A stretch of 64,000 nt of DNA, taken from assembly GCA_965230005.1 (NCBI GenBank), contig OZ245934.1, positions 1 to 64,000 on the forward strand, read 5' to 3'. The notes under the pieces are model-generated. The model was not told where the DNA came from. It saw nothing but the letters and a program-made list of their open reading frames with translations, and ran no database searches. Below, piece after piece: positions 52,564 through 60,854 of the stretch (position 1 is its first letter; each line of letters starts with the position of its first letter). Origin of the DNA: SZUA-309 sp965230005. GTDB lineage: Bacteria > Pseudomonadota > Gammaproteobacteria > Pseudomonadales > Azotimanducaceae. Position numbers and translations under genes: made by a program.

Positions 52564-53613
52564 TCAAGCGGCTCGTGCCGCCTGCGGAGGGTAGCCGAAG
52601 TAGGTTTTGAAGGCGCGGCTGAAGGGGGCAGCCTGTGAATAGTCCAGCAGATACGCGATTTCCTGCACGGACAGGGTCGTGGCCTCGAGGTAGTGGCGCG
52701 CGAGCGTCATGCGCACCTCGAGCACGATCTCCTTGTAGGAGGTATCTTCCCGGTAGAGGCGCTTGCGCAGTTGACTGACCGACATCCGCAGCGTATCCGC
52801 GGCCTCTTCCAGCGACGGAATCTCGCGACCGGCACGGCTGACCAAGAGTCGTTTCACCACGTCCCTCGCGTTGGTCTCGGTGCTGCTGGCACCCAGGACT
52901 CGCTCACACATGGCCGCGCACACCTCCGAAGTGCTTTCGTTGGCCGTGGTTACGGTCAGATCCAGCCAACCGACCGGGAACCGGACCTCGGAGTGGTCCG
53001 CCTCGAAACGCGTCGAGCCCGGGAACACCTCGGTGTATACGGCGACGTGCTCGGGAGTGGGGTAGGCGAAGTCAACGCGGATGTCGACGTGATCTACCTG
53101 AGTACCCAGGAGCGTCTGCAGGATCTTCACGACCCCTGCCAGTTCCTCTCCCATGTCCTGATACTCGTCAATGTGCTCGAGGAATGGCACCTGCCTGACG
53201 ACGGCGTCCGATCCATCGACGAAGAGCTCGAGCTGATAGCGATCGGAAGTGACGTCGTGATAGCGAATGGCCACTTCGAAAGCTCGCCGGATCGTACCGC
53301 TGGACGCCATGGCGTAACCGATGAGGCCCATGTCCAGGAGGTCGGCGGCTTGATACATCCTGAGGGTGATGTCCGGATAGCTTTTTCGCGCGCGGAGTTG
53401 CGCCGCGTCCAGTTGTTCGAGCCGCACCAGGCTGTCACCGCTCAGGGCAGTTGGGCTCAAGCCACCGGCGTTGAGGGCTGCAACGAACAACTCTGGATTA
53501 CGCTCGCTCAGAATGGCCTCCAGGCGCCGCAGCCAGCTGACGGCGATGCGGCTCTCTTCCTGGGCTCTGGACGCCATCTCGTCGACGCCGGTTGTTGGCC
53601 GATGGGGACTCAT
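52564..53613 (-). CDS. AraC-family transcriptional regulator (arabinose-binding-like N-domain)
   Basis: A regulator of about 349 residues. The start is taken as the ATG at 53613 (MSPHRPTTG). Another at 53577 (MASRAQEES) is possible, and a third at 53655 would run through box C. The N-domain of about 230 residues with YPDITLRMYQAADLLDMG matches the Arabinose_bd domain found in OruR/ArgR/PhzA-type AraC proteins. The C-domain has two HTH motifs: SLEEAADTLRMSVSQLRKRLY and LSVQEIAYLLDYSQAAPFSRAFKTYFG. It is divergent from the ADH-E1-E2 operon across box C, so it is the best candidate to bind boxes A, B and C. Confidence 0.9.
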   Translation of the reverse strand: MSPHRPTTGVDEMASRAQEESRIAVSWLRRLEAILSERNPELFVAALNAGGLSPTALSGDSLVRLEQLDAAQLRARKSYPDITLRMYQAADLLDMGLIGYAMASSGTIRRAFEVAIRYHDVTSDRYQLELFVDGSDAVVRQVPFLEHIDEYQDMGEELAGVVKILQTLLGTQVDHVDIRVDFAYPTPEHVAVYTEVFPGSTRFEADHSEVRFPVGWLDLTVTTANESTSEVCAAMCERVLGASSTETNARDVVKRLLVSRAGREIPSLEEAADTLRMSVSQLRKRLYREDTSYKEIVLEVRMTLARHYLEATTLSVQEIAYLLDYSQAAPFSRAFKTYFGYPPQAARAA

Positions 53614-53628
53614 TCGTTTGCGCAGATC

Positions 53629-53658
53629 TGTACAGCGAAGGGTCAGAAATATCATTAA
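53629..53658 (+). promoter_or_regulatory. Box C: bipartite regulatory site between AraC and the ADH-E1-E2 operon
   Basis: TGTACA at 53629-53634 and TATCAT at 53650-53655 are 21 bp apart, the second within GGGTCAGAAATATCATTAA (53640-53658), which is identical to box B at 17 of its first 18 positions. It ends 52 bp before the ATG of the alcohol dehydrogenase (53711), about the same distance as box A from its gene. It lies 16 bp upstream of the AraC ATG on the other strand, so it may also be an autoregulatory site. Confidence 0.75.
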
Positions 53659-53710
53659 GGCCGGCGCTTTGGCAACTTAGACTGCTGCTCACCTGTTGGG
53701 GAGTGGTCCT

Positions 53711-54799
53711 ATGCCTGTCAATCGCGTGCTCACGATTCCAGAGCCCGGGCGTACAGAGATCGTCGACCGGGAGTACCCGAGGATCCGGCCGGGCTACGCG
53801 ATCATCGAGACTGAGATCGCACCGATCTGCCTCGAGGGCTCACGCATCTGGGACCACCACGAATTCGAGTTTCACGACGACCCCGAGCATCTCGGTCACG
53901 AGGGCGTCGGCACCATCGTCGATATCCATCCCGGCAGCACCTTCAAGGCAGGGGATCGTGTCATCGTCTTTCAGGGCGATCACTGCGGTCAGTGTCATGC
54001 CTGCCGTAACGCCCTGTCGCCGACCTATTGCGATGCCAACATCCCGGAACGGGGTGGCCGTGCATTGAAGGGGATCGAGGAACGCAACGGGTCGGCCTCC
54101 GGTGGCTTTGCCATGGCGTCGCACCGAATCGCGCCGATCCAGAATCTCTACCGGATCCCAGACGGTGTTTCGTTCAAGCATGCGGCTGCCAGCAACTGTT
54201 CCTTTGGGGTCGGTTTTTCCAATCAGGAGCGCATGGAGGTAAAAGCCGGTGATTCGGTTCTGATCGGCGGCGTCGGCTTTATCTCCATGGGGCACGTCAT
54301 CAGCGCGCTCTACCGGAACGCCAGGGTCATAGCGCTGATGCGAAATCCCTATCGGGAAGCGCTGCTCCGGGAGATGGGTGTTACCGACTTCGTAAACCCC
54401 GACGATCCGGAATGGCTCGAGCAGGTGCGCGCCCTCAGCTACGAAGGTCAGGGGGTCGATCACGCGGTGGATGGCTCCGGCGCAACGTTCTACCAGGAAA
54501 AGCTCCTGCGAGCGACGCGCGTCTACGGCAACGTCAACTTCTCAGGTCATATCCCTGGCGAACACCTCGAGCTGAGCCCTCTGGATCAGGTCATAGACCC
54601 GGCCATCTGTCTGTCCGGTCAACACGACGTCCGCGTGCTGGACCGGGAGCGCCTGATACGTGCCTTGACGGACCCCGAGGTGCAGCGCTGCATCGACGTC
54701 ATGGTCACCCACGAGTTCCCAATGTCCCGCGCGAACGAGGCCTTCGAGCTTCAGGTCAGTAAGCAGTGCGGAAAAGTCTATCTCCACACTCAGCAATGA
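53711..54799 (+). CDS. Zn-dependent alcohol dehydrogenase (MDR family)
   Basis: A 362-residue zinc MDR. The start at the ATG 53711 follows GGGGAGTGG. The catalytic zinc site includes Cys in APICLEGSR and His-Glu in LGHEGVG, and the structural-zinc cluster is in CGQCHACRNALSPTYC with 8 residues before the last Cys (7 is usual). The Rossmann stretch is VLIGGVGFISMGHV. It shares the fold but not close identity with the dehydrogenase at 0.6 kb. First gene of the operon ADH-SDR-E1 alpha-E1 beta-E2, downstream of box C, and so probably oxidises the first secondary alcohol of the pathway. Confidence 0.92.
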   Translation: MPVNRVLTIPEPGRTEIVDREYPRIRPGYAIIETEIAPICLEGSRIWDHHEFEFHDDPEHLGHEGVGTIVDIHPGSTFKAGDRVIVFQGDHCGQCHACRNALSPTYCDANIPERGGRALKGIEERNGSASGGFAMASHRIAPIQNLYRIPDGVSFKHAAASNCSFGVGFSNQERMEVKAGDSVLIGGVGFISMGHVISALYRNARVIALMRNPYREALLREMGVTDFVNPDDPEWLEQVRALSYEGQGVDHAVDGSGATFYQEKLLRATRVYGNVNFSGHIPGEHLELSPLDQVIDPAICLSGQHDVRVLDRERLIRALTDPEVQRCIDVMVTHEFPMSRANEAFELQVSKQCGKVYLHTQQ

Positions 54800-54822
54800 G
54801 TGCTCGGCACGGAAGAAAACTA

Positions 54823-55596
54823 ATGAACGAGCTCATGAACAAAAACGTACTCGTCACCGGCGGGACATCCGGAATCGGCCTCGGGGTGGCCAAAGCCTTC
54901 GCCGCAGCAGGCGCATCGGTTGCGATCACCGGGCGTCGCCCGGAAGGCGAAGCGATTGCCGCAGAGTTTGGTGCAAGGTTTCTGATCTGTGATGCTTCAA
55001 TGGAGCCTGAAGTCCAATCAGCGCTCGCCGCGGCGGCTGCGACGGCGCTGATCGACGTGGTGGTCGTCAACGCTGGTATGGCGGCGGACGAGGGCAGTCT
55101 TACGGAAGTAGCTACCGACGTTGCCCGACGCACCTTTGAAACGAATCTGTTCGGGACCTTTCTGATGCTGAAGCATGCTCCGCCCCTCATGCAGGATGGA
55201 GGAGTCGTTCTTTGCACCGGGTCGATCGCCGGTTCCGGCACCACGCACGCGGGAGCCGGTGCCTATGCGGCGAGTAAGGCGGGCGTCGCCTACCTGAGTA
55301 GAACGGCGGCCATTGAGCTGGCGCCGCGTGGCATTCGTGTCAACTGCCTGTGTCCGGCGGTGATCGCCGGGACTGAGATGATGGTGGCAGACGACGGCAG
55401 CCCCGAAGCACAGTTCATGGGTTCTCTGACAGCCCTCGGTCGCATGGGCAAACTCGAAGAGGTTACCGGCGCCTATCTTTTCCTCGCCAGCGATGCCGCC
55501 CGGTTCATCACCGGCCAGGAGCTCCGTATCGACGGCGGCGCCACGGCAGGGTTCGGTCTGCCGACCTTCGCGGCACTAGCGGGCGAAGACGCATGA
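54823..55596 (+). CDS. SDR family oxidoreductase
   Basis: A 257-residue classical SDR. The start is the ATG at 54823 (MNELMNKNVLVTGG) behind GGAAG. A start at 54766 would add 19 unrelated residues. TGGTSGIGLGV, the TGRRPEG loop with Arg residues (NADP preference), NAGMAAD, catalytic Ser in CTGSIAGSG and YAASKAGVAYL are present. The stop overlaps the start of E1 alpha by 4 bp (55593-55596). It probably makes the keto substrate for the E1/E2 complex. Confidence 0.92.
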   Translation: MNELMNKNVLVTGGTSGIGLGVAKAFAAAGASVAITGRRPEGEAIAAEFGARFLICDASMEPEVQSALAAAAATALIDVVVVNAGMAADEGSLTEVATDVARRTFETNLFGTFLMLKHAPPLMQDGGVVLCTGSIAGSGTTHAGAGAYAASKAGVAYLSRTAAIELAPRGIRVNCLCPAVIAGTEMMVADDGSPEAQFMGSLTALGRMGKLEEVTGAYLFLASDAARFITGQELRIDGGATAGFGLPTFAALAGEDA

Positions 55597-56585
55597 ATCT
55601 CTCTGACAACCAGATCACCGTGCTCATGCGGAACCTGATTCGCGCCAAGCATTTCGACGAGATGATGGTCCGGCGCATGATGCAGGGGCGATTGATCGGC
55701 TTCTATCATCCCGCGGAAGGTCATCTCGCGCCCGGGGTCGGGGCCTGCTCCTTCCTCAATCGGGATGACAACCTGAACCCGCATCACCGCGGCCATGGCA
55801 TGCCGCACATGCTTGCCAAGAACATCGCCATGCACAGCTATCTCGCTGAGCACACGGGTAAAAGCACGGGCTGCTGCCAAGGGCGTTCGGCGTTTCACTT
55901 CTCTTATCCGGACGACAAGGTCTACCAGATGTCGGGTTTCATTGGTCATAACTTCGCGCCGTCGGTGGGTTGGGCCTGGGCGGCAAAGCGGCGTGGAGAA
56001 GGGCAGGTGGTCATGAATTGCTCTGGGGATGGTTCCTACGGTCAGGGGCGTGCCCATGAGGCGATGCTCATGGCGGCAAACTGGCAGCTGCCAATGGTCT
56101 TTCTGTGTGAGAACAACGGTATGTCGATTTTCGCCAGCGCGAGCGAGATGCATCCGACAGAGCACGTGTCGAGCCTGGCCGCCGGCTTCGACATGCCTTC
56201 GGCGGTAGTCGACGGTCAGGATGTTTTTGCGGTCGCCGAGGCTGCTCTCGATGCCATTGAGCGTGCGCGAAGGGGTGCCGGGCCCACCTTCATCGAAGCC
56301 AAGTGTCTGCGTTTTCGAGAACACGACATCGGCACACCGGATCTCGAAGGGTGGGAAGGGCGTACGGAAGATGCCCTTACGCAGATGCGTGAGCGGGAGC
56401 CGGTACGCATCGCGGCGGACAAGGTTCTTGCTATGGGCACTCTTACCCAGGCGCAGCTTGATGCGCTTCACGAAGAGGCGCTCGCTGAGGTCGCCGAGGT
56501 AGAAGCCTTTGCTGACGACAGCCCGATCGCGCGCCCCGCCGTCGAGGCGCTGCAAGCTGCAGTTTTCGCCGAGAGCAGTTCATGA
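55593..56585 (+). CDS. Thiamine-diphosphate-dependent dehydrogenase E1 alpha (AcoA/PdhA-like)
   Basis: A 330-residue E1 alpha subunit. The thiamine-diphosphate motif runs from GDG (about 145-147) in CSGDGSYGQGRAHE to ENN (about 173-175). Early segments HHRGHG and GGR-type SGCCQGRSAFHF are typical of acetoin and branched-chain 2-oxoacid dehydrogenase alpha subunits. The first step is C-C cleavage of an acyloin or decarboxylation of a 2-oxoacid. The gene overlaps the SDR before it and the E1 beta after it by 4 bp each, which makes a tight operon. Length and motifs favour the acetoin dehydrogenase branch, but I cannot exclude 2-oxoacids. Confidence 0.9.
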   Translation: MNLSDNQITVLMRNLIRAKHFDEMMVRRMMQGRLIGFYHPAEGHLAPGVGACSFLNRDDNLNPHHRGHGMPHMLAKNIAMHSYLAEHTGKSTGCCQGRSAFHFSYPDDKVYQMSGFIGHNFAPSVGWAWAAKRRGEGQVVMNCSGDGSYGQGRAHEAMLMAANWQLPMVFLCENNGMSIFASASEMHPTEHVSSLAAGFDMPSAVVDGQDVFAVAEAALDAIERARRGAGPTFIEAKCLRFREHDIGTPDLEGWEGRTEDALTQMREREPVRIAADKVLAMGTLTQAQLDALHEEALAEVAEVEAFADDSPIARPAVEALQAAVFAESSS

Positions 56586-57547
56586 GCCGGACAATTACGC
56601 TCATCGAAGCGATCAAAGAGGCGCTGCAGGAAGAAATGCGTCGGGACGAAGACGTGTTCCTCGTCGGTCAGGATGTCCGTGGCGGGATCTTTCCGCATAC
56701 AAAAGGTCTGGTGGACGAATTCGGGGCCGAGCGTATCGTCGACACACCCATCGCCGAAAGCGGGATGTACGGCGTTGCCATGGGTGCGGCTCAAGAAGGC
56801 TTCCGGCCGATCGTCGACTTTATGTTTGGCGGTTTTTCTTACGTGACTTTCTCGGAAGCGACCGTGAGTACGGGCCAGTATCACTTTCTCCATGGCTCAC
56901 AACGGCCTCTCCCGCTCGTCATGACAGCCGGGGTTGGCACCGGTCAGCGCCTTGCCAACGACCACGCCATGAGTATCCACGGCACCTTCGCCCATCACCC
57001 GGGCCTGAAGGTGGCCATGCCGAGCACGCCCTACGACGCTAAGGGCCTCTTCAAGACGGCCATCCGGGACGACAATCCCGTGGTGATCCCCTGGCACATG
57101 GGAATCATGATGGAGCGCGGGGAGGTGCCTGACGGAGACTATGTCGTGCCCTTGGGCAGCGCTGAAGTGAAACGGCAGGGCGGTGATGTGACCGTGCTTG
57201 CCAATAGTCTGCAGCTCAAACACGCGCTGGCTGTTGCCGATACGCTCGCTGATGAAATCGACGTAGAGGTCATCGATCCGAGAAGTTTTGTTCCCTTTGA
57301 TATGGAGACGCTGCTTGGCTCCCTGGAGAAGACCAACCGGCTTGTGATCGTTGATGAGGATTGGGAGTCCGGTGGCTTTGCCGCGACGGTCTCTGCGCGT
57401 GTGATGGAACAGGGTTTCGACCTGCTTGATGCTCCCGTGCTGCGGGTGACCCTGCCGAACATTCCTGTGCCGGGAGGGTACATGGAAGAGTACGTGGCGC
57501 CGAATCCGGAGCGGATCGAGCAGGCCGTGCGTGAGGTATGTGCGTGA
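56582..57547 (+). CDS. Thiamine-dependent dehydrogenase E1 beta (AcoB/PdhB-like)
   Basis: A 321-residue E1 beta subunit that completes the thiamine site. It starts TITLIEAIKEALQEEMRRD with FLVGQDVRGG, and contains AESGMYGVAMGAAQEGFRP, the cofactor-binding Glu region, and EDNPVV-like DDNPVVIPWHM. The C-domain ends PERIEQAVREVC. Overlaps E1 alpha (ATGA at 56582-56585) and E2 (57538-57547). Confidence 0.92.
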   Translation: MSRTITLIEAIKEALQEEMRRDEDVFLVGQDVRGGIFPHTKGLVDEFGAERIVDTPIAESGMYGVAMGAAQEGFRPIVDFMFGGFSYVTFSEATVSTGQYHFLHGSQRPLPLVMTAGVGTGQRLANDHAMSIHGTFAHHPGLKVAMPSTPYDAKGLFKTAIRDDNPVVIPWHMGIMMERGEVPDGDYVVPLGSAEVKRQGGDVTVLANSLQLKHALAVADTLADEIDVEVIDPRSFVPFDMETLLGSLEKTNRLVIVDEDWESGGFAATVSARVMEQGFDLLDAPVLRVTLPNIPVPGGYMEEYVAPNPERIEQAVREVCA

Positions 57548-58824
57548 TCGTCGAATACCGCATGCCGAAGCTCGCCATGGCCATGAACGAAGGGACCGTC
57601 AACGAGTGGCTCGTGGCAGATGGGAACTACGTCGAAGCCGGGGCGCCGATTGCGATCATAGAAACGGAAAAAGTGGCGTATGACTGTGAGTCGCCGGAAT
57701 CCGGTTACTTCTTCGCGCTCATCGAGGCGGGGGAAACGGTCGACTGTGATGTGCTGATCGGCTGCTTCTGTACCGAGGCTGCGGAAATCGAAGATGCCAG
57801 AGCGAAATTTTTCGGGGACGCCGCAGATGACCTGCATACTGACACTCCGACGAAAGTCATCCTGCCCGGCCCAGAAGATAGCTCAGCACAGCGATCGTTG
57901 GGGGATGCTGGCGATTGCTCCGGCGCACGGGCATCTGCCGCTCGTCGCCAAAGCCGACGGATCAAGGCTTCACCGGCGGCGAGAAAGCTCGCTCGTACCA
58001 ACGGAATCGAACTCGCGGCCTTAACGGCCAGCGGGCCCCATGGCCGGGTCGTCAAACGGGATGTGCTCTCCTATCTCGAAGCACCTGCCGAGCGTGCGCC
58101 TGGTGATCTGCGGGTCCTCGGTCGAACGCCAATCAGAGGGCTGCGCCGGACGATTGCCGAGCGCATGACGCAAAGCCTTGCCGAGGCAGCACAGGTGTCC
58201 GGCCACTTCGAGGCCGACGTCTCGAGGCTGCTGGCTCTCCGCCAGCGCTTCGTCGACCGGGAAGAAGCTTACGGCACCCGTGTTTCGGTCAATGCGCTCA
58301 TCGTCAAAGCAATCGCCTGCGCCATCGCCCGCGTCCCACAGGTGAACGCCTGCGTCGAGGGAGAAGAAGTCGTCGTCTATGGCAATGTGCACATGGGAAT
58401 TGCAACGTCTCTGCCCGGCAGCCACGAGATGGACTCCGCGCTCGTGGTCGCGGTGCTTCGTGATGTCGACCGCAAAGGTGTGGTCGAAATCGACCAGGAC
58501 ATGAAAGCACTCCTGCATCGGGTTCGCGAAGGCCGCGGCACTCCTGAAGATTTGAGTGGATCAACGATCACCCTCTCCTCGACGGCTGGTATCGGACCGC
58601 CCGGACTAACCTCCACACCGGTGTTGAACCGTCCGAACGTATTCATGCTTGGACCGTCAACGCCGGTCGAGCGGGTACGGTGTCATGAGGGAGACTACGT
58701 AAACAGTCCGATGATGCCCGTCAGCTACACGTTCGATCACCGTGCCATTGACGGTGAGCCGACCGCCCGTTTTCTGGCGGCGCTTGCCGAGCTGCTGACA
58801 GAGCCCGAGTTGATGCTGGCCTGA
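57538..58824 (+). CDS. Dihydrolipoamide acyltransferase E2 (AcoC/PdhC-like)
   Basis: A 428-residue E2. The N-terminal lipoyl domain has Lys45 in IETEKVAYD, a peripheral-subunit-binding domain follows (SPAARKLARTNGIELAALTASG PHGRVVKRDV, spaced here for length), and the C-terminal catalytic domain ends with His401/Asp405 in FDHRAIDGEP. It moves the acyl group to CoA. The ATG at 57538 is read in a different frame inside the end of E1 beta. No E3 (dihydrolipoamide dehydrogenase) is in the window, so the complex must borrow the housekeeping E3. Last gene of the operon. Confidence 0.92.
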   Translation: MCVIVEYRMPKLAMAMNEGTVNEWLVADGNYVEAGAPIAIIETEKVAYDCESPESGYFFALIEAGETVDCDVLIGCFCTEAAEIEDARAKFFGDAADDLHTDTPTKVILPGPEDSSAQRSLGDAGDCSGARASAARRQSRRIKASPAARKLARTNGIELAALTASGPHGRVVKRDVLSYLEAPAERAPGDLRVLGRTPIRGLRRTIAERMTQSLAEAAQVSGHFEADVSRLLALRQRFVDREEAYGTRVSVNALIVKAIACAIARVPQVNACVEGEEVVVYGNVHMGIATSLPGSHEMDSALVVAVLRDVDRKGVVEIDQDMKALLHRVREGRGTPEDLSGSTITLSSTAGIGPPGLTSTPVLNRPNVFMLGPSTPVERVRCHEGDYVNSPMMPVSYTFDHRAIDGEPTARFLAALAELLTEPELMLA

Positions 58825-58895
58825 TGCGTAATGCAACTGTACAGATGATCAGCGAGAACTGCGTCGCGCACTCACTTTCAGGAGGGACAACAATC

Positions 58896-58928
58896 ATGAC
58901 AAGGAACGTCTATGGCAGTCAGGACTAG
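58896..58928 (+). CDS. Possible leader peptide overlapping the second AraC gene
   Basis: A 10-codon ORF (MTRNVYGSQD) preceded by AGGAGG about 10 bases upstream, a stronger ribosome site than the AraC gene itself has. The AraC ATG (58912) lies inside it in another frame. Translation could couple to the regulator. A similar 11-codon ORF precedes the DUF3604 gene. Confidence 0.3.
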   Translation: MTRNVYGSQD

Positions 58929-59865
58929 AGATCATATCGAGGAGTTGGATCGACTGATCGAGCTGTGGCCGGGGTCCGGGATCAATCCCGTACAGGTGTC
59001 CTCCGGGGCCCTGCAGATGACGCTAGATGGTGCTATCGCGCCAGAGCTGACTGTCCTGCACATGGTCCTGGCGCCGAAGATTGTCGACCACGTGTTCGTC
59101 GATCGAGGGCGTACGGGCTTCGTGATCGTGGATCGACCCATGGTTTCCATGGGCGCCGAGGTCAGCCAGGGATCGTTACTCATCAACCATTCGGAGCGTG
59201 AGTACCGCTCTGTGCTGGAAGCCGGCTTCCGATCTACGGAGTTCATGCTCGACGACGAAGCTATCGCTCATCACGAGCTGGGACAGCTGCTCGACGATGC
59301 CCGCAAGGCGCAGGATCAGACTATCATCCCCCTTGCTCCACACCTTCACTGCCAACTGAAGTCTGCCGCCGATGCGTACCTCGCTGCCGCTGAGGCGCCG
59401 CAATTTGGCAGTGACCTGGGCCTCTGCGCCCTGCATGAGGCCAGAGAGCGGGTTCTGCGGCTGCTCGCCTGGACCCTCAAAGCTCATGAAAGCCTCGTAT
59501 CAGAACCCAGCGCGGCTCCAGCTCGTGGTTCCCTTGCGGTGGCTGCGCTTCGGGAGATAGAGAGGGTGGGCGCCGCTGAAATCAAACTCAAGGACGTCTG
59601 TGAGCGTTTGAGCGTCTCACGACGTGCCGTCGAAAAATCCTTCGAAGGTTTGCTCGGCATCAGCCCGGCTCAGTATCTGCTGGCTTGTCGGCTCAATCAC
59701 TTGCGGCGATCGCTGCTGACGTCGCCTGGCGGCGTATCGGACGGGCTTGCCTCTGCTGGGCTGGTCGATGCCAGCCGAGCTGCCCGTCAGTATCGGCGAC
59801 TGTTCGGCGAGCTGCCTTCGAGCACGCTGGAACGAGCCCGGACGCGACTCTGCAGCGTCGTCTGA
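58912..59865 (+). CDS. AraC-family transcriptional regulator (second)
   Basis: A 317-residue regulator. The ATG at 58912 has AAGGA a few bases upstream. The N-terminal ~200 residues form a cupin-like sensing domain with no recognisable ligand motif. The C-domain has HTH 1 (IKLKDVCERLSVSRRAVEKSF) and HTH 2 around SDGLASAGLVDASRAARQYRRLFG, close to EutR-type AraC proteins. It is 87 bp after the E2 stop and precedes the MetA-like barrel gene, so it may control the sulfatase/DUF3604 genes downstream. It is not similar to the AraC protein at 52.6 kb except for the HTH domain. Confidence 0.88.
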   Translation: MAVRTRDHIEELDRLIELWPGSGINPVQVSSGALQMTLDGAIAPELTVLHMVLAPKIVDHVFVDRGRTGFVIVDRPMVSMGAEVSQGSLLINHSEREYRSVLEAGFRSTEFMLDDEAIAHHELGQLLDDARKAQDQTIIPLAPHLHCQLKSAADAYLAAAEAPQFGSDLGLCALHEARERVLRLLAWTLKAHESLVSEPSAAPARGSLAVAALREIERVGAAEIKLKDVCERLSVSRRAVEKSFEGLLGISPAQYLLACRLNHLRRSLLTSPGGVSDGLASAGLVDASRAARQYRRLFGELPSSTLERARTRLCSVV

Positions 59866-59960
59866 CTGACTTTTTGTCGAGTTCGCATTTCGCCTAACGC
59901 CAAGCGCAGAACCGATGCAACACTCCTGCATTCAGCTAGCGCATGGTTCAGGAGCAGTAG

Positions 59961-60803
59961 ATGCACAGTAGTTTCCAGTCGCGACTATGGCGGATTCACT
60001 TGAGATTCGTCGCGGCAGTGGGCCTTGCGTTTACGACATTGTCGCATGCTGCGGAACAGGATGCGGTGTCGAAGGCGATGGACTCCACGGCAACTCAGTG
60101 GAGCTTCCAGTTCGCCTATCAGACGATGCCCGACTACTTCACCGATGACGTCAACGGTGAACCGCGACCACCCGGCTTCGACGACTACCTGCAAGCAAGA
60201 ATTGTCACTCCGCTCGTCTTCGAGAGTTTTACGATCCTGCCTCGCGTTACTCTGCGTCACTACGAGAATCAGGCCGGCGAATCAGGAATCGGCAATACGG
60301 AGATCTTCGGCCTGATCATCCCCAGATCTTGGGATTGGGGCACGGGTCGAGTCGGCATAGGACCGCTGGTAACGCTTCCCGGCGATGAGAAGGTGGCTCG
60401 TGATGAGTGGGGCTATGGCGTTGCCGGTGCCGCCGTGAACAGCAGCGGCAAGTGGTTCTATGGACTACTGCTGACGCAGTCCTGGCGCGCCATTGACCCC
60501 ACCATCGAATTCCCAACGGAGAGCAACACCAATCCGCTCGGCATCGCGCCGTTTCTGAACTTCCAACTGGGTAAGGGCTGGTATGTGGGGAACGGTGACA
60601 TGGTGATCCGCTATGACTGGGAAACCAAGGACTGGTATGTGCCCATCGGAGTGCGGCTCGGCAAGGTCAATGCTGGAGAGAAAGGCAGCTGGAACTTCTA
60701 CGGTGAGTACCAGACGAGTCTCATCTACAAAGACTGGCAGGGCTCGGCGGTAAAGAACTCTTATAGATTCAATGTGACCTACACCATTCCCGTTGGAAAT
60801 TGA
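59961..60803 (+). CDS. Outer-membrane barrel, MetA-pathway/neuromedin-U-like
   Basis: A 280-residue exported barrel protein. The signal peptide ends near SHA/AEQ, the ATG follows CAGGAGCAG, and the sequence is alternating strands with Trp/Tyr pairs (WYVGNGDMVIRYDW, GSWNFYGEYQTSLIYKDWQ). It ends TIPVGN. This matches the 'phenol-degradation MetA pathway' / neuromedin-U-like barrel family linked to hydrophobic compound uptake and found beside sulfatases and DUF3604 genes. No catalytic motif. 51 bp before the sulfatase ATG. Confidence 0.8.
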   Translation: MHSSFQSRLWRIHLRFVAAVGLAFTTLSHAAEQDAVSKAMDSTATQWSFQFAYQTMPDYFTDDVNGEPRPPGFDDYLQARIVTPLVFESFTILPRVTLRHYENQAGESGIGNTEIFGLIIPRSWDWGTGRVGIGPLVTLPGDEKVARDEWGYGVAGAAVNSSGKWFYGLLLTQSWRAIDPTIEFPTESNTNPLGIAPFLNFQLGKGWYVGNGDMVIRYDWETKDWYVPIGVRLGKVNAGEKGSWNFYGEYQTSLIYKDWQGSAVKNSYRFNVTYTIPVGN

Positions 60804-60854
60804 GGTGTGAATCGAACATCGGACATCTTTCCGATCAACCAGGAGAAACACTTG

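Noticed and set aside
54756..55244. Minus-strand ORF over the SDR gene
   Set aside because: Antisense of the SDR, whose cofactor and catalytic motifs are complete.
57538..58824. Complete acetoin dehydrogenase operon (with E3)
   Set aside because: No dihydrolipoamide dehydrogenase gene is in the window after E2. The next gene is AraC.
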